A stretch of DNA of 64,000 nucleotides from Mycolicibacterium nivoides. Lineage in GTDB: Bacteria > Actinomycetota > Actinomycetes > Mycobacteriales > Mycobacteriaceae. Made by a program: the position numbers and the translations under genes. This document shows positions 45,646-55,537 of this stretch, in pieces (position 1 is the first letter of the stretch; every line of letters begins with the position of its first letter). The DNA lies in the NCBI RefSeq assembly GCF_003855255.1, contig NZ_CP034072.1:4521208-4585207 (forward strand), read 5' to 3'. Under the pieces are notes generated by a model. It had not been told where the DNA came from. It saw only the letters and a list, made by a program, of their open reading frames with translations, and did no database searches.

Positions 45646-46817
45646 GAATAACCCCCGTCGGACAAGCCGGCATCGCGTTCCAGCGGGTTGATGCCGGTCT
45701 TCTGTTCGATGATCGCACCCAGCCCGTAATCCCTTGCCATCCAGGCGAATCCCTTCTGGGCCCACTGTTCGGAATGGCGCTCCTCGTGGTGCAACAAGCG
45801 GTCGAGGTCGAGGGTGCTCTGGAACGGCACACCGCTGTTATCTTGTCCCCAGTTGGCCCCCGATTGGATGATCTTGCTCAGCTGGTCTGCCGGATCCTTG
45901 GAGCCGTCGATGTTCATCACGAACACATCGCCGTAAGTCGTCCCACCGTGGACGCCGATCTTGTCCATCACCGGCCCACCCAGCCCCATCAGCATGCCGT
46001 TGGGTGTCGTGGCCAACGATCCGCCGCCGCCCTTGTCGAAAATCTGGTCATAGCTCCACGAGTTCGCGTTCTGTCGGTCGATGATGCGCTGCACCTCGGA
46101 TGCCGAGTAGGGCGTTTCCTCGAAATCGTTGTGCACGTCGTCGGCGGTGCCCAGCTTCCCGTCCGCACCGGCCTCGGCGGCGTCGTAGTCGGTGCCGGCG
46201 TTGAGGATGTAGGTCATCACCACCGCCTTCTTCGCGTCCTCCTTGCTGGTACCGGGCGGCAGGATGAAGAACGACTTGCCGTCCTTGTCCTTGACTTCCT
46301 GCAGTCCGTTGAGCACGTCGAACGATTGCGGGGTGATGTTCTGCTGGCGGGCGATGTCGACCATGGTCTGCGGATCGACCCCGTGCTTGGACGCATTCTC
46401 CAGCCACTGAGCGTATTTCGAACCCGGCACCACCGGTCCGGTGAGGAGCCCGGCATCTCGCAACGCTCTCTCATACTCACTGACCGGCGGATGCTCGCCG
46501 AGATCGGGTAACTCGGCCGTGCCGGTGAAATCGATGCGTTCGGCCGCCTCGTCGTCGCCGCGCTCGTAACGGTCGGCGGCCACCCGCAGTTTCTGCGCGT
46601 ACACCGTCACATCGCCGCCGAGTAACTTCGCCTGTTCGGTGAGTGTGGAGCCGATCTTCCCGCAGGCCGCCCCGACCGCCAGCGACGGCATCGCCCCGGC
46701 CGCACCGGAAATGGCCGAGCCGCCGCGATTGCCGCTGACGTCATGACCCGCACTGTCGAAGGTGGACGCCGTATCGCGCATCGTCTGTTCATCGACGTAC
46801 AGCGTGGCGTCACTCAT
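45642..46817 (-). CDS. WXG100-like N-terminus fused to HExxH C-terminal domain (putative secreted effector)
   Basis: 391-aa protein. Residues 1-95 are helical and resemble type VII secretion-target proteins (TLYVDEQTMRDTASTFDSAG, then a long helix ending in VAADRYERGDDE). A linker with ESX-unrelated helices follows, and residues about 285-391 contain H344-E-E-R-H348-S-E-Q-W, a zincin-type HExxH, and the ending GINPLERDAGLSDGGYS, which I recall at the end of several polymorphic toxin-like proteins. No signal peptide is present. It is preceded by a WXG100-like gene and followed, with overlap, by a lipoprotein gene. Effector function is inferred. Confidence 0.8.
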   Translation of the reverse strand: MSDATLYVDEQTMRDTASTFDSAGHDVSGNRGGSAISGAAGAMPSLAVGAACGKIGSTLTEQAKLLGGDVTVYAQKLRVAADRYERGDDEAAERIDFTGTAELPDLGEHPPVSEYERALRDAGLLTGPVVPGSKYAQWLENASKHGVDPQTMVDIARQQNITPQSFDVLNGLQEVKDKDGKSFFILPPGTSKEDAKKAVVMTYILNAGTDYDAAEAGADGKLGTADDVHNDFEETPYSASEVQRIIDRQNANSWSYDQIFDKGGGGSLATTPNGMLMGLGGPVMDKIGVHGGTTYGDVFVMNIDGSKDPADQLSKIIQSGANWGQDNSGVPFQSTLDLDRLLHHEERHSEQWAQKGFAWMARDYGLGAIIEQKTGINPLERDAGLSDGGYS

Positions 46818-46842
46818 TTCACGCAGCCGGCGTCCCGGGGCT

Positions 46843-47364
46843 TCATTTCACGAGCCCCTTGTTGATCCGGTCCATCTTGTTGGCCGTCGACTTGTCGGCC
46901 GCGTCGAATTCGGCCAACGCGGTCTGAATGGCCGTCTGCAACGCCAGCCGCCGCATCCCCCACTTCAGCGCCAGTACCGGGTAGAGCGCCACCAGGGCCT
47001 TCAGCCGCCATCCCAGCGAGACCCGGCCGTCGTCGGAGATGTCGAACAGGTCCGCCTCCGGACTCGACACCAGATCCGACACCCGGCTGCGGATGCCGCC
47101 GAGCTCCTGACCACCGGACGACATCGCTGTGTGCAGCGACTTGAGCCTGTCGCGGTAGATCTCCTGATCGCCGAACATCTCGTTGGCGTGGCCCTGTGCG
47201 GTGTCGGACGCGGTGCCACGCCAGTCCGACGCCAACCTGGTCAACTGCATGCGCTCGCGAGCGATCTGATTGTCGATGTCACCCGCCGCCGAGGCCACGT
47301 CACCGGCGGCTGACACCAGTTGCTCGGGATGGCTGCCCAGCACTTGCGAGATCGTCACCGCCAC
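46843..47364 (-). CDS. WXG100/ESX-type helical protein
   Basis: 173-aa helical protein. The turn DWRGTASDTA carries the W-x-G motif between two long helices, as in WXG100 proteins, but the protein is longer, with a C-terminal extension (about 110-173) that includes a hydrophobic helix (ALVALYPVLALKWGM). GTG 47364 is preferred because GAGGAG lies 6 nt before it; the open frame reaches GTG 47382. The next gene (effector-like) starts 25 nt after its stop. It may act as the secretion partner of that protein. No ESX ATPase gene is in the window. Confidence 0.82.
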   Translation of the reverse strand: MAVTISQVLGSHPEQLVSAAGDVASAAGDIDNQIARERMQLTRLASDWRGTASDTAQGHANEMFGDQEIYRDRLKSLHTAMSSGGQELGGIRSRVSDLVSSPEADLFDISDDGRVSLGWRLKALVALYPVLALKWGMRRLALQTAIQTALAEFDAADKSTANKMDRINKGLVK

Positions 47365-47463
47365 CAGCGACTCCTCATCCACCCGTCATCCGCCGAATAC
47401 CGGTCCATTGTCACCCGCCGGACGGGCCCGGCGACGCACCAATATTCGGCGCGGCGGCTACCA

Positions 47464-47521
47464 CGAGAAGACGCGTAGGTACCCGAAATCCCGAGATCTG
47501 GGGTACCTATGCGTCTGTTCG
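47464..47521. repeat. Imperfect hairpin downstream of UPF0182 (family member 3)
   Basis: Arms 47464-47484 and 47501-47521 pair over 21 bp with three mismatches; the inner part is TAGGTACCC/GGGTACCTA. On the minus strand it follows the UPF0182 stop (47537) by 15 nt, so it may end that transcript. It shares the AGACGC and GTACC parts with the hairpin at 8127-8192. Confidence 0.65.
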
Positions 47522-47536
47522 CGGTGAAGTGGAGAG

Positions 47537-50500
47537 CTACTTAGACGAGTTGAACTTGTTCATCGCGTCGTTCAAGCGCTGCAACGCCTCTCCGTACTTG
47601 CCGAAGTCACCGCTGCGCTGCGCATCCTGCGCCGCAGACAGCGCCGACTCGACCTCCTTGAGCGCGCCGGCCTTGGCCGGAGACAGCTGCACAGACTCAC
47701 CCGGCGGGACCGCCGCGGCCGGCGGCGCAGCGACCTGCGGCGCCTGACCATCGGCATTGGCCGGCGGCTGGGCGGCCGGCGGCGCTTCCGGAGTGCCCGC
47801 GGCAGCCTGCGGCTTACCGTCGGTGGGAGCCACATTGGTGGCGGTGGCGCCGGCCCCCGGCCCGAACAGTTCGGTGAGGGCGTCACTGACGGTCGGGCCG
47901 TAGCCGACCTTGTCGCCGTAGAGCATGGCCACCCGGATCAACCGCGGGTAGGTCGACGCCGCGTCGCTGGTGCCCGGCGATGCGTAAACCGGTGCCACAT
48001 AGAGCAATCCGCCATCGGCCACCGGCAGGGTCAACAGGTTGCCCCAACGGATCCGGTTCAGGTTGTCGCGTCCGATCACACCGAGGTCCTGTGTCACGGC
48101 CGTGTCGGTACTGATGGCGTTGAAGGCCTGTTTCGGGCCCTTGACCTCACCCGGAATGGTCAGCACGGTGATCTTGCCGTAGGTCGACGGATCCGAGCTG
48201 GCACTGACGTAGGCGGCCAGGAACTCGCGCTGCAGCCAGTTCAGCGCGCTCGTCAACTGGAACGACGGTGAACCATCGTTGTTCACAAGGTCCTTGGCGA
48301 CGATGTAGAACGGCGGCTGATAGCTGCTTGCCGTCGGGTTGGGATCCAGCGGCACGTTCCAGAAATCGGCGTTGGTGAAGAACTTCACCGGATCGTCGAC
48401 GTGGTACTTGGTCAGCAGGGACCGCTGCACCTTGAACAGATCCTCGGGGTAACGCAGGTGCGACTGCAACTCCGGGGAGATGTCCGCCTTCGGTTTGACG
48501 GTGCCCGGGAACACGCTCATCCAGGCCTTGAGCACCGGATCCTGCTCGTCCTGGGCGTACAGCGTCACGGTGCCGTCATAGGCGTCGACGGTGGCCTTGA
48601 CCGAGTTGCGGATGTAGGACACCTGCTTGTCCGGAGCCAGCCGGTTGACCGCGACCTCGTTGGAATCGGCCGTCGCACTCGACAGTGTGGTCAGCTCCGA
48701 GTACGGGTAGTTGTCCAACGTGGTGTAGCCGTCGACGATCCAGACCATGCGCTTGTTGACGATCGCCGGGTACACGCTGGTGTCGGTGGTCAGCCACGGC
48801 GCCACCGCTTCCACCCGCTCGGCCGGATCGCGGTTGAACAGGATCTTGCTGTTCTCACCGATGACGTTGGACAGCAGGAAGTTCCGCTCGGCGAACTTGG
48901 CCGCGAACACCGTCCGGGCCAGCCAGTTGCCGATCGACACACCGCCGGTGCCCGAGTACGTGTAGTTCTTGGTGTCGGTGTTGGTTTCGTAGTCGTACTC
49001 GCGGTCGACGTCACCGTTCTTGCCGACGATCGCGTAGTCGGCCGAGGTATCGGCGATCACCGGACCGAAGTAGACCCGGGGCTGGTCCAACGGCGCCGGT
49101 CCGGGTGAGACCACCTTGCCGTTGGCGCCGACGACGCTGGCGAGGAACTCGGGGTAACCGCCGTTCTGGTTGGGGTCGTTGGCGATACCGCGCACCGTGT
49201 TGGCCGGGGACGCGATGAATCCGTTGCCGTGGGTGTAGACGGTGTGCCGGTTGATCCAGTCGCGCTGGTTCTCGATCAACCGGTCCGGGTTGAGTTCACG
49301 TGCGGCGACCACGAAGTCGCGCAGACCGCCATCAGGTCCGGCATAGCGGTCGATGGCCAGCTGATCCGGGAAGAAGTAGAAGTTCTTGCCCTGCTGGAAC
49401 TGGGTGAATGCCGGGCTGACGATCGTCGGATCCAGCAGCCGGATGTTGGACGTGGTCGCCCGGTCCGCCGCCACCTGCGCGGCCGTCGTCTGACCGTTGC
49501 TCTCGTAATTGCGGTACGTCACCGTGTCGTTGGTGAGCCCGTAGGCCTGCCTGGTCGCGGTGATACTTCGGCTGATGTACTCGCTTTCCTTCTGCGCGGC
49601 GTTCGGCTTGACGCTGAACTGCTCGACGATCAGCGGCCACCCGGCACCCACCACCATCGAGCTCAGCAGCAGCAGCACCACACCGATGGCGGGAATCCGC
49701 AAGTCGCGCAGCACGATCGCCGAGAACACCGCCACCGCGCAGATCAGCGCGATGGCCAACAGGATCAGCTTGGCCGGCAGCACGGCGTTGATGTCGGTGT
49801 AGCCGGCACCGGTGAAGGGCTTGCCGGCGCGGGTATTGCTCAGCAGCTCGTAGCGGTCCATCCAGTACGCGAATGCCTTGAGCAGGATCAGGAAGCCGAC
49901 CAGGCTGATCAGCTGGATGCGCGCGGCACGGCTCAGCGCTCCACTGCGACCGGTCAGGCGGATCCCGCCGAACACGTAGTGCCCCAGCAGATTCGCGACG
50001 AACGCCAGGAACGTCGCGACGAACAGGTACGTCAGCACCAGCCGATAGAACGGCAGGTCGAACGCGTAGAAGCCCAGATCCCGGCCGAACTGGGGATCGG
50101 CGATCCCGAAATCGCTGCCGTGCAGGAACAACTGCACCCGCACCCAGTAGCTCTGCGCGATCACCCCGGCCAGCAGGCCGATGAACACCGGCACCCCGAT
50201 CCCGAACAGCCGCAACCGGGCCAGCACCGTGGTGCGGTAACGCGCCACCGGATCGTTCGGGCCTGCGGTCGGGACGAACACCGGACGGCTGCGGTAGGCC
50301 AGCGCCAGCCCGGCGAACACCACCACGCCGATGAGCAGCCCCACCACCAGGAACACGATGAGCCTGGTGGCCAGCACAGTGGTGAACACCGAGCGGTACC
50401 CCAGCTCGCCGAACCACAACCAGTCGACGTACCCGTCGACCACCCGAGGTCCGATCAACAGCGCCAGCACCGCCACCAGTGCCAGCCCGATCAGTACCCG

Positions 50501-50548
50501 GCTACGCCGTGTCAGCTTCGGCATCCTCGCCGCGGGCCGCATCCCCAC
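47537..50548 (-). CDS. UPF0182 family large membrane protein (Rv3193c-like)
   Basis: 1003-aa protein with about seven membrane helices in residues 15-330, followed by a large extracytoplasmic domain and a Pro/Ala-rich tail (about 890-940), then a helical end. Many segments, such as [17 protein letters not shown] and [19 protein letters not shown], match the UPF0182 family and recalled Rv3193c (992 aa). GTG 50548 gives [17 protein letters not shown], the same style of start. The function is unknown. It is downstream of the PDZ protease on the same strand (96-bp gap), a conserved pairing. Confidence 0.94.
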   Translation of the reverse strand: MGMRPAARMPKLTRRSRVLIGLALVAVLALLIGPRVVDGYVDWLWFGELGYRSVFTTVLATRLIVFLVVGLLIGVVVFAGLALAYRSRPVFVPTAGPNDPVARYRTTVLARLRLFGIGVPVFIGLLAGVIAQSYWVRVQLFLHGSDFGIADPQFGRDLGFYAFDLPFYRLVLTYLFVATFLAFVANLLGHYVFGGIRLTGRSGALSRAARIQLISLVGFLILLKAFAYWMDRYELLSNTRAGKPFTGAGYTDINAVLPAKLILLAIALICAVAVFSAIVLRDLRIPAIGVVLLLLSSMVVGAGWPLIVEQFSVKPNAAQKESEYISRSITATRQAYGLTNDTVTYRNYESNGQTTAAQVAADRATTSNIRLLDPTIVSPAFTQFQQGKNFYFFPDQLAIDRYAGPDGGLRDFVVAARELNPDRLIENQRDWINRHTVYTHGNGFIASPANTVRGIANDPNQNGGYPEFLASVVGANGKVVSPGPAPLDQPRVYFGPVIADTSADYAIVGKNGDVDREYDYETNTDTKNYTYSGTGGVSIGNWLARTVFAAKFAERNFLLSNVIGENSKILFNRDPAERVEAVAPWLTTDTSVYPAIVNKRMVWIVDGYTTLDNYPYSELTTLSSATADSNEVAVNRLAPDKQVSYIRNSVKATVDAYDGTVTLYAQDEQDPVLKAWMSVFPGTVKPKADISPELQSHLRYPEDLFKVQRSLLTKYHVDDPVKFFTNADFWNVPLDPNPTASSYQPPFYIVAKDLVNNDGSPSFQLTSALNWLQREFLAAYVSASSDPSTYGKITVLTIPGEVKGPKQAFNAISTDTAVTQDLGVIGRDNLNRIRWGNLLTLPVADGGLLYVAPVYASPGTSDAASTYPRLIRVAMLYGDKVGYGPTVSDALTELFGPGAGATATNVAPTDGKPQAAAGTPEAPPAAQPPANADGQAPQVAAPPAAAVPPGESVQLSPAKAGALKEVESALSAAQDAQRSGDFGKYGEALQRLNDAMNKFNSSK

Positions 50549-50644
50549 TCGTGAACTCCCGTTTCAGCCTCGGTGGACTCGTGACATGCCCGGCGGGGCC
50601 GCCCGATTTTCTACAACTCTAGCCATCCGCGGGCCGCGTGCGGT

Positions 50645-51673
50645 CTAGCAACGAGGTGGTTCGCCACCGGCAGAAATCGTGTGCAACGCGTCGACCGCCT
50701 GAGTCAGCGTGTCGACCCTCACCAGATCCATGCCGTCCTGGGGTTCCGAGCGCGCCTCGGTGCAGTTGTCGGCGGGCACCAGGAACACGGTCGCCCCGGC
50801 CTCTTTGGCGGCCAGCATCTTGTGCGTGATGCCGCCGATGGACCCGACCTTGCCGTCACCGGTGATGGTTCCTGTGCCGGCGATGAACTTGCCGTCGTTG
50901 AGGTCACCGGTGGTCAGCTTGTCGACGACCGCCAGGCTGAACATCAGCCCAGCCGACGGGCCACCGATGTTGGCCAGGTTGAAGTCGATGTCGAACGGCG
51001 CCCACGGGGCATCGAGCACACCCACACCCAGGAACCCGTAGTCCCGGTCGGGATTGTCGCCGAGTGTGATGGTCGCGACCCCGGGCGGCGCATTCTTGCG
51101 ACGGAAGTCGATCACCAGCTGGTCACCGGGCTTGGTCTTCTTCAAGATCGCCTGGAACTCGTCGAGGTTGGCCACCGGGGTGCCGTTCACCCCGTCGATC
51201 GCGTCGCCGTCATGCAGCTTGCCCGCCGAAGGACCGGGATCGGTGACACTCTGCACGGTCACCGCCACCGGGTACTTCAGGAAGGACAGAGCCGCGTACG
51301 CCGCACTGTCCTCGGACTTCTTGAAATCGGAGTTGTTGGCCTCGTCGATCTCGTTCTTGGACTTGTCCGGCGGGTACACCAGGTCGCGCGGAACCAGCTG
51401 CTCACGGCCCGACATCCACAGCGCCATCGCCTGGCCCAGGGTGAGGCCGTCACGCTGCGACACCGTGGTCATGTTCAGATGCCCCGTGGTGGGGTGCACG
51501 TGAGCGTCCAGTCCTTCGATGTCGACCACCTGCTTGCCCTCGACCTCGCCGAGGGTGTTGAAGGTCGGACCGGGCCCCAACGAGACGAAGGGCACCGTCA
51601 CCACCGACAGCAGCACGCCGAACGCCACGATCGGCACCAGCGCAACCAGTAGCGTCAAAATCCGCCTGTTCAC
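50645..51673 (-). CDS. YlbL/Lon-like PDZ-domain protease (Rv3194c-like)
   Basis: 342-aa membrane-anchored protease. One N-terminal helix (residues 4-30), a PDZ domain (about 130-205) and a Lon-type S16 catalytic domain with Ser240 (GGPSAGLMF) and Lys285 (GGITHKMLAA). GTG 51673 gives MNRRILTLLV, close to the recalled 340-aa M. tuberculosis protein; the open frame upstream is unrelated. In Bacillus the relative YlbL degrades a division inhibitor; the target here is not known. It is divergent from the DUF2342 gene with 91 bp between starts. Confidence 0.93.
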   Translation of the reverse strand: MNRRILTLLVALVPIVAFGVLLSVVTVPFVSLGPGPTFNTLGEVEGKQVVDIEGLDAHVHPTTGHLNMTTVSQRDGLTLGQAMALWMSGREQLVPRDLVYPPDKSKNEIDEANNSDFKKSEDSAAYAALSFLKYPVAVTVQSVTDPGPSAGKLHDGDAIDGVNGTPVANLDEFQAILKKTKPGDQLVIDFRRKNAPPGVATITLGDNPDRDYGFLGVGVLDAPWAPFDIDFNLANIGGPSAGLMFSLAVVDKLTTGDLNDGKFIAGTGTITGDGKVGSIGGITHKMLAAKEAGATVFLVPADNCTEARSEPQDGMDLVRVDTLTQAVDALHTISAGGEPPRC

Positions 51674-51764
51674 GCCGCCCACAGTAAAGCCTTCGCCGTC
51701 GTGTTCACCCACAGCGTGACCCGCAGCCGCACCCGGGCACCCGGTGATGAGTACCGTTGTGGGT

Positions 51765-53171
51765 ATGGCTGACCTGCCCTTCGGCTTCTCCGCCGGGAAT
51801 GACCCCGACCGAGACAAAGATAAGAAGGACCCCGATTCGGGATCCGGTTCCGGCAACTCCGGACCAGGTCCGGGATCGGATCCGTTCGGTTTCGGCATGG
51901 GCGGAGCCAACTTCGACATGGGCGATCTCGGGCAGATCTTCACCAAGCTCGGCGAGATGTTCAGCGGCGCAGGCAGTGCGATGGGCGGCGGCAAACAGTC
52001 CGGTCCGGTGAACTACGACCTGGCCCGGCAGCTGGCGTCCAACTCGATCGGGTTCGTCGCCCCCGTGCCGGAGAAGACGGTCGGAGCGGTCGCCGACGCC
52101 GTGCGGTTGGCCGAGACGTGGCTCGACGGGGTCACCCCGCTGCCCGCGGGCACCACCCGGTCGGTGGCGTGGACTCCCAGCGACTGGCTGGACAACACCC
52201 TGGACACCTGGAAGCGGCTGTGCGACCCGGTGGCCGAGCAGATCTCGTCGGTGTGGGCGTCGGCGTTGCCCGAAGAGGCCAAGAGCATGGCCGGTCCGCT
52301 GCTGGCGATGATGTCGCAGATGGGCGGTATGGCGTTCGGCTCCCAGCTGGGCCAGGCACTGGGCAAGCTGTCCCGCGAGGTGCTGACGTCCACTGACGTC
52401 GGCCTGCCGCTGGGCCCCAAGGGTGTCGCCGCGCTCATGCCCGAGGCCATCGAAACGCTGGCCGAGGGGCTCGAACGTCCGCGCAGCGAGATCCTGACCT
52501 TCCTGGCCGCCCGTGAGGCCGCCCACCACCGGCTGTTCAGCCATGTGCCGTGGCTGTCCAGCCAGCTGCTCGGCACGGTCGAGGCCTTCGCCAAGGGCAT
52601 GAAGGTCGACATGACGGGCATCGAGGACTTCGCCCGCGGATTCAACCCGGCCTCCCTCAGCGATCCGTCGGAGATGGAGCAGCTGCTCAACCAGGGCATC
52701 TTCGAGCCCAAGGCCACCCCCGAGCAGGAAGCCGCCCTGGAGCGGCTGGAAACCCTGCTCGCGCTCATCGAAGGCTGGGTGCAGACCGTCGTCACCGCGG
52801 CACTGGGCGATCGCATCCCCGGCACCTCGGCACTGGCCGAGACGCTGCGTCGGCGTAGGGCGACCGGCGGGCCCGCCGAACAGACCTTCGCCACGCTCGT
52901 CGGCCTGGAACTGCGCCCCCGCAAGATGCGCGAGGCCGCGGTGCTGTGGGAACGGCTGACCGAGGCGGTGGGCACCGACGTCCGCGACGGTGTCTGGCAG
53001 CACCCGGACCTGTTGCCGAGCTCGGCCGATCTCGACGAGCCGGCAGGCTTCATCGACCGGATGATCGGCGGCGACACCAGCGGCATCGACAGTGCCTTCG
53101 AACAGGCCATCGCCGATCTCGAGAAGGAGCAGGGCAAACGCCGCGACGAAGACGGCGACAGCGAGTCCTGA
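51765..53171 (+). CDS. Zinc-dependent metalloprotease-like/DUF2342 protein (Rv3195-like)
   Basis: 468-aa soluble protein of the DUF2342 family, often annotated as a putative hydrolase or zinc metalloprotease. The conserved segment AAREAAHHRLFSHVPWL has the His-rich pattern used for that annotation; the early part (20-60) is acidic and Gly/Ser-rich. ATG 51765 (MADLPFGFSAG) is chosen over ATG 51744. Length matches recalled Rv3195. It is divergent from the PDZ protease and 61 bp upstream of the E1-like gene on the same strand. Proteolytic activity is not proven by the sequence. Confidence 0.9.
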   Translation: MADLPFGFSAGNDPDRDKDKKDPDSGSGSGNSGPGPGSDPFGFGMGGANFDMGDLGQIFTKLGEMFSGAGSAMGGGKQSGPVNYDLARQLASNSIGFVAPVPEKTVGAVADAVRLAETWLDGVTPLPAGTTRSVAWTPSDWLDNTLDTWKRLCDPVAEQISSVWASALPEEAKSMAGPLLAMMSQMGGMAFGSQLGQALGKLSREVLTSTDVGLPLGPKGVAALMPEAIETLAEGLERPRSEILTFLAAREAAHHRLFSHVPWLSSQLLGTVEAFAKGMKVDMTGIEDFARGFNPASLSDPSEMEQLLNQGIFEPKATPEQEAALERLETLLALIEGWVQTVVTAALGDRIPGTSALAETLRRRRATGGPAEQTFATLVGLELRPRKMREAAVLWERLTEAVGTDVRDGVWQHPDLLPSSADLDEPAGFIDRMIGGDTSGIDSAFEQAIADLEKEQGKRRDEDGDSES

Positions 53172-53232
53172 GCCCCGCACGGCCTGTGGATAACTGAAAC
53201 GGCCTCCCCCGCTGCCGTGGCACAGTCATCGG

Positions 53233-54081
53233 ATGACGCGCTTCGTGCTGGCCGCGGACAGGCCGATCCTGCTGCGTCCCGACGGGGCGGTGCAGCTGGG
53301 TTGGGATCCGCGGCGCGCGGTGCTGGTGCGTCCCCCGCGCGACATGACCCAGACACAACTGGCGGATCTGCTGCGCGCACTGCAGGTCGGCACCACCCGG
53401 GACGAATTGGGCACGGCCGCAGAATCATTCGGTGACGCGGCGGCCATCGATGAGCTGCTCGACGCCCTCACCCAGACCGGAATACTCACAACGCAGGCCG
53501 CCCCGGGCGCACGGCGGACCCGCTCGGCCTCCATCCGCGTGCACGGCCGCGGCCCGCTGTCAGAGCTGCTGGCCAACGGCCTGCGCTGCTCGGGTGCCAA
53601 GGTCAGGCACAGCACGAACCCGCACACCAGGAACGTGGCAGCCACCACCGACCTGGTGGTGCTGGCCGACTACTTGATCACCGACCCGCGGCTGCTGCGG
53701 GAACTGCATCACGGCGGCATCGCCCACCTGTCGGTGCGGGTCCGTGACGGCGCCGGGTTGGTGGGCCCACTGGTGATCCCTGGCCTGACCAGTTGCCTGC
53801 ACTGCGCTGATCTGCACCGCACCGATCGCGATGCGGCGTGGCCGGCGGTGGCCACCCAACTCCGGGGCGCCGTCGGCAGCGCCAGCCGGGCGACCATCCT
53901 GGCCACCGCCGCGTTGGCGATGCACCAGGTGGACCTGGTGATCCGGGCGGTCGGACACACCGCCGACGGCCGGCCCGCGCCCGAAGTACCGCCGACGCTG
54001 AACACCACCCTGGAACTCGACGCCGACGGATACTCGATCGTCGCGCGGCACTGGTCCCGCCACCCCGACTGTCAGTGTTGA
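53233..54081 (+). CDS. TOMM leader-peptide-binding/E1-like protein (Rv3196-like)
   Basis: 282-aa protein related to the cyclodehydratase partner (E1-like) of thiazole/oxazole-modified microcin pathways. The cysteine pair C188-x2-C191 in TSCLHCADLHRTDRD and the region around it are typical of those proteins; two more cysteines close the chain (HPDCQC). There is no YcaO gene, no precursor-like small peptide and no dehydrogenase near it, so it looks like an orphan kept for another purpose. The neighbours (DUF2342 upstream, ABC1 kinase downstream) are conserved in M. tuberculosis. ATG 53233. Confidence 0.85.
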   Translation: MTRFVLAADRPILLRPDGAVQLGWDPRRAVLVRPPRDMTQTQLADLLRALQVGTTRDELGTAAESFGDAAAIDELLDALTQTGILTTQAAPGARRTRSASIRVHGRGPLSELLANGLRCSGAKVRHSTNPHTRNVAATTDLVVLADYLITDPRLLRELHHGGIAHLSVRVRDGAGLVGPLVIPGLTSCLHCADLHRTDRDAAWPAVATQLRGAVGSASRATILATAALAMHQVDLVIRAVGHTADGRPAPEVPPTLNTTLELDADGYSIVARHWSRHPDCQC

Positions 54082-54138
54082 AAACGTTTGTTGCCAGTTG
54101 GTTGTGGGCGATTCAGGCGAGTCATGGATGATGGTCTG

Positions 54139-55458
54139 GTGTCTGACATCAAACGTGGAAGCGTGGCACGGAATGCGAAGCTCGCCGGCTTGGCCGGCGG
54201 CATGGCGGGTCGGGCCGCGCTGGGCTTCGGCAAGCGTCTGACCGGCAAGTCCAAGGACGAAGTCACTGCCGAGTTGATGGACAAGGCCGCTCAACAGCTG
54301 TTCGCCGTGCTCGGCGAGCTCAAGGGCGGGGCGATGAAGGTGGGCCAGGCACTGTCGGTGCTGGAGGCCGCCATCCCCGAGCAGTACGGCAAGCCGTATC
54401 GCGAAGCGCTGACCAAATTGCAGCGCGAGGCCCCGCCGCTTCCGGCCGCCAAGGTGCACCGGGTGCTCGATGCGCAGCTCGGCACCAAGTGGCGGGAGCG
54501 GTTCACCTCGTTCGACGACACCCCGGTGGCCTCGGCCAGCATCGGTCAGGTGCACAAGGCCGTCTGGTCGGACGGGCGTGAGGTGGCCGTCAAGATCCAG
54601 TACCCCGGCGCCGACGAGGCGCTGCGCGCCGATCTCAAGACCATTCAGCGCATGGTCGGCGTGTTCAAGCAGCTAGCCCCCGGTGTGGACATCCAGGGCA
54701 TCGTCGACGAGTTGCTCGAACGCACCGAGATGGAGCTGGACTACCGGCTGGAGGCGGACAACCAACGCGCGTTCGCCAAGGCCTACCGCGACGATCCACA
54801 CTTCGCCGTGCCCGCGATCGTCGCCAGCGCACCGAAGGTCGTCATCGCCGAATGGATGGACGGCATCCCGATGTCGGTGATCATCCGCGACGGCACCCCC
54901 GAGCAACGCGACCTGATGGGCACCCGGTTGTCCGAACTCACCTTCGACGCCCCCAAACGCCTGCAGATGATGCACGGCGATGCCCACCCCGGGAATTTCA
55001 TGCTGCTGCCCGACGGTCGGATGGGCGTCATCGACTTCGGCGCGGTCGCACCGCTGCCCGACGGCTTCCCGACTGCCCTGGGTGAGTGCATCCGGCTGGC
55101 CCGGGACAAGAACTACGACGAGTTGCTGCCCACCATGGAGGAAGCCGGTTTCATCCAGAAGGGCGAACAGGTTTCGATCGAGGAAGTCGACGACATGTTG
55201 CGTCAGTACGTCGAACCGATCGAAGTCGACGTCTTCCATTACAACCGCCGGTGGATTCAGCGGATGGCGGCCGGGCAGATGGACAACTGGGTGGCCCAGA
55301 TCAGAACGGCCCGCCAGCTCGACCTGCCGCCGAACCTGGCCATCCCGCTGCGGGTGATCGCCTCGACCATCGCGATGTGCTGCCAGCTGGACGCCCATGT
55401 GCCGGTGAAGGCGATTGCCACCGAACTGGTTCCGGGTTTCGCCGAAGAAGCGGCCTAG
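54139..55458 (+). CDS. ABC1/UbiB-family atypical kinase (Rv3197-like)
   Basis: 439-aa atypical protein-kinase-like ATPase. Family motifs: KVGQ (67-70), ASASIGQVHKAVW, VAVKIQYPG, catalytic HGDAHPGNF and metal-binding VIDFGAV. GTG 54139 (MSDIKRGS) matches the recalled Rv3197 start; ATG 54124 is an alternative five codons earlier and neither has a strong ribosome site. In M. tuberculosis the gene is part of the WhiB7 regulon and has been linked to macrolide tolerance. Here it is convergent with whiB7, with a strong terminator between. Confidence 0.92.
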   Translation: MSDIKRGSVARNAKLAGLAGGMAGRAALGFGKRLTGKSKDEVTAELMDKAAQQLFAVLGELKGGAMKVGQALSVLEAAIPEQYGKPYREALTKLQREAPPLPAAKVHRVLDAQLGTKWRERFTSFDDTPVASASIGQVHKAVWSDGREVAVKIQYPGADEALRADLKTIQRMVGVFKQLAPGVDIQGIVDELLERTEMELDYRLEADNQRAFAKAYRDDPHFAVPAIVASAPKVVIAEWMDGIPMSVIIRDGTPEQRDLMGTRLSELTFDAPKRLQMMHGDAHPGNFMLLPDGRMGVIDFGAVAPLPDGFPTALGECIRLARDKNYDELLPTMEEAGFIQKGEQVSIEEVDDMLRQYVEPIEVDVFHYNRRWIQRMAAGQMDNWVAQIRTARQLDLPPNLAIPLRVIASTIAMCCQLDAHVPVKAIATELVPGFAEEAA

Positions 55459-55486
55459 CGCAACGGATTTCGCTGCACGCCGAAGC

Positions 55487-55526
55487 ACCGAACGGCGCCG
55501 AGTGTCTCGCACTCGGCGCCGTCGGT
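55487..55526. terminator. Strong bidirectional terminator between the ABC1 gene and whiB7
   Basis: ACGGCGCCGAGTG (55492-55504) and CACTCGGCGCCGT (55510-55522) form a perfect 13-bp stem with a TCTCG loop, extended by ACCG/CGGT outside a bulged A. GTCTT follows on the plus strand. It ends the kinase transcript and, from the other side, whiB7. Confidence 0.85.
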
Positions 55527-55537
55527 GTCTTCAGACG

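Noticed and set aside
47537..50548. Possible frameshift in the 3-kb UPF0182 gene because of its size
   Set aside because: The frame is uninterrupted and the length equals the family norm.
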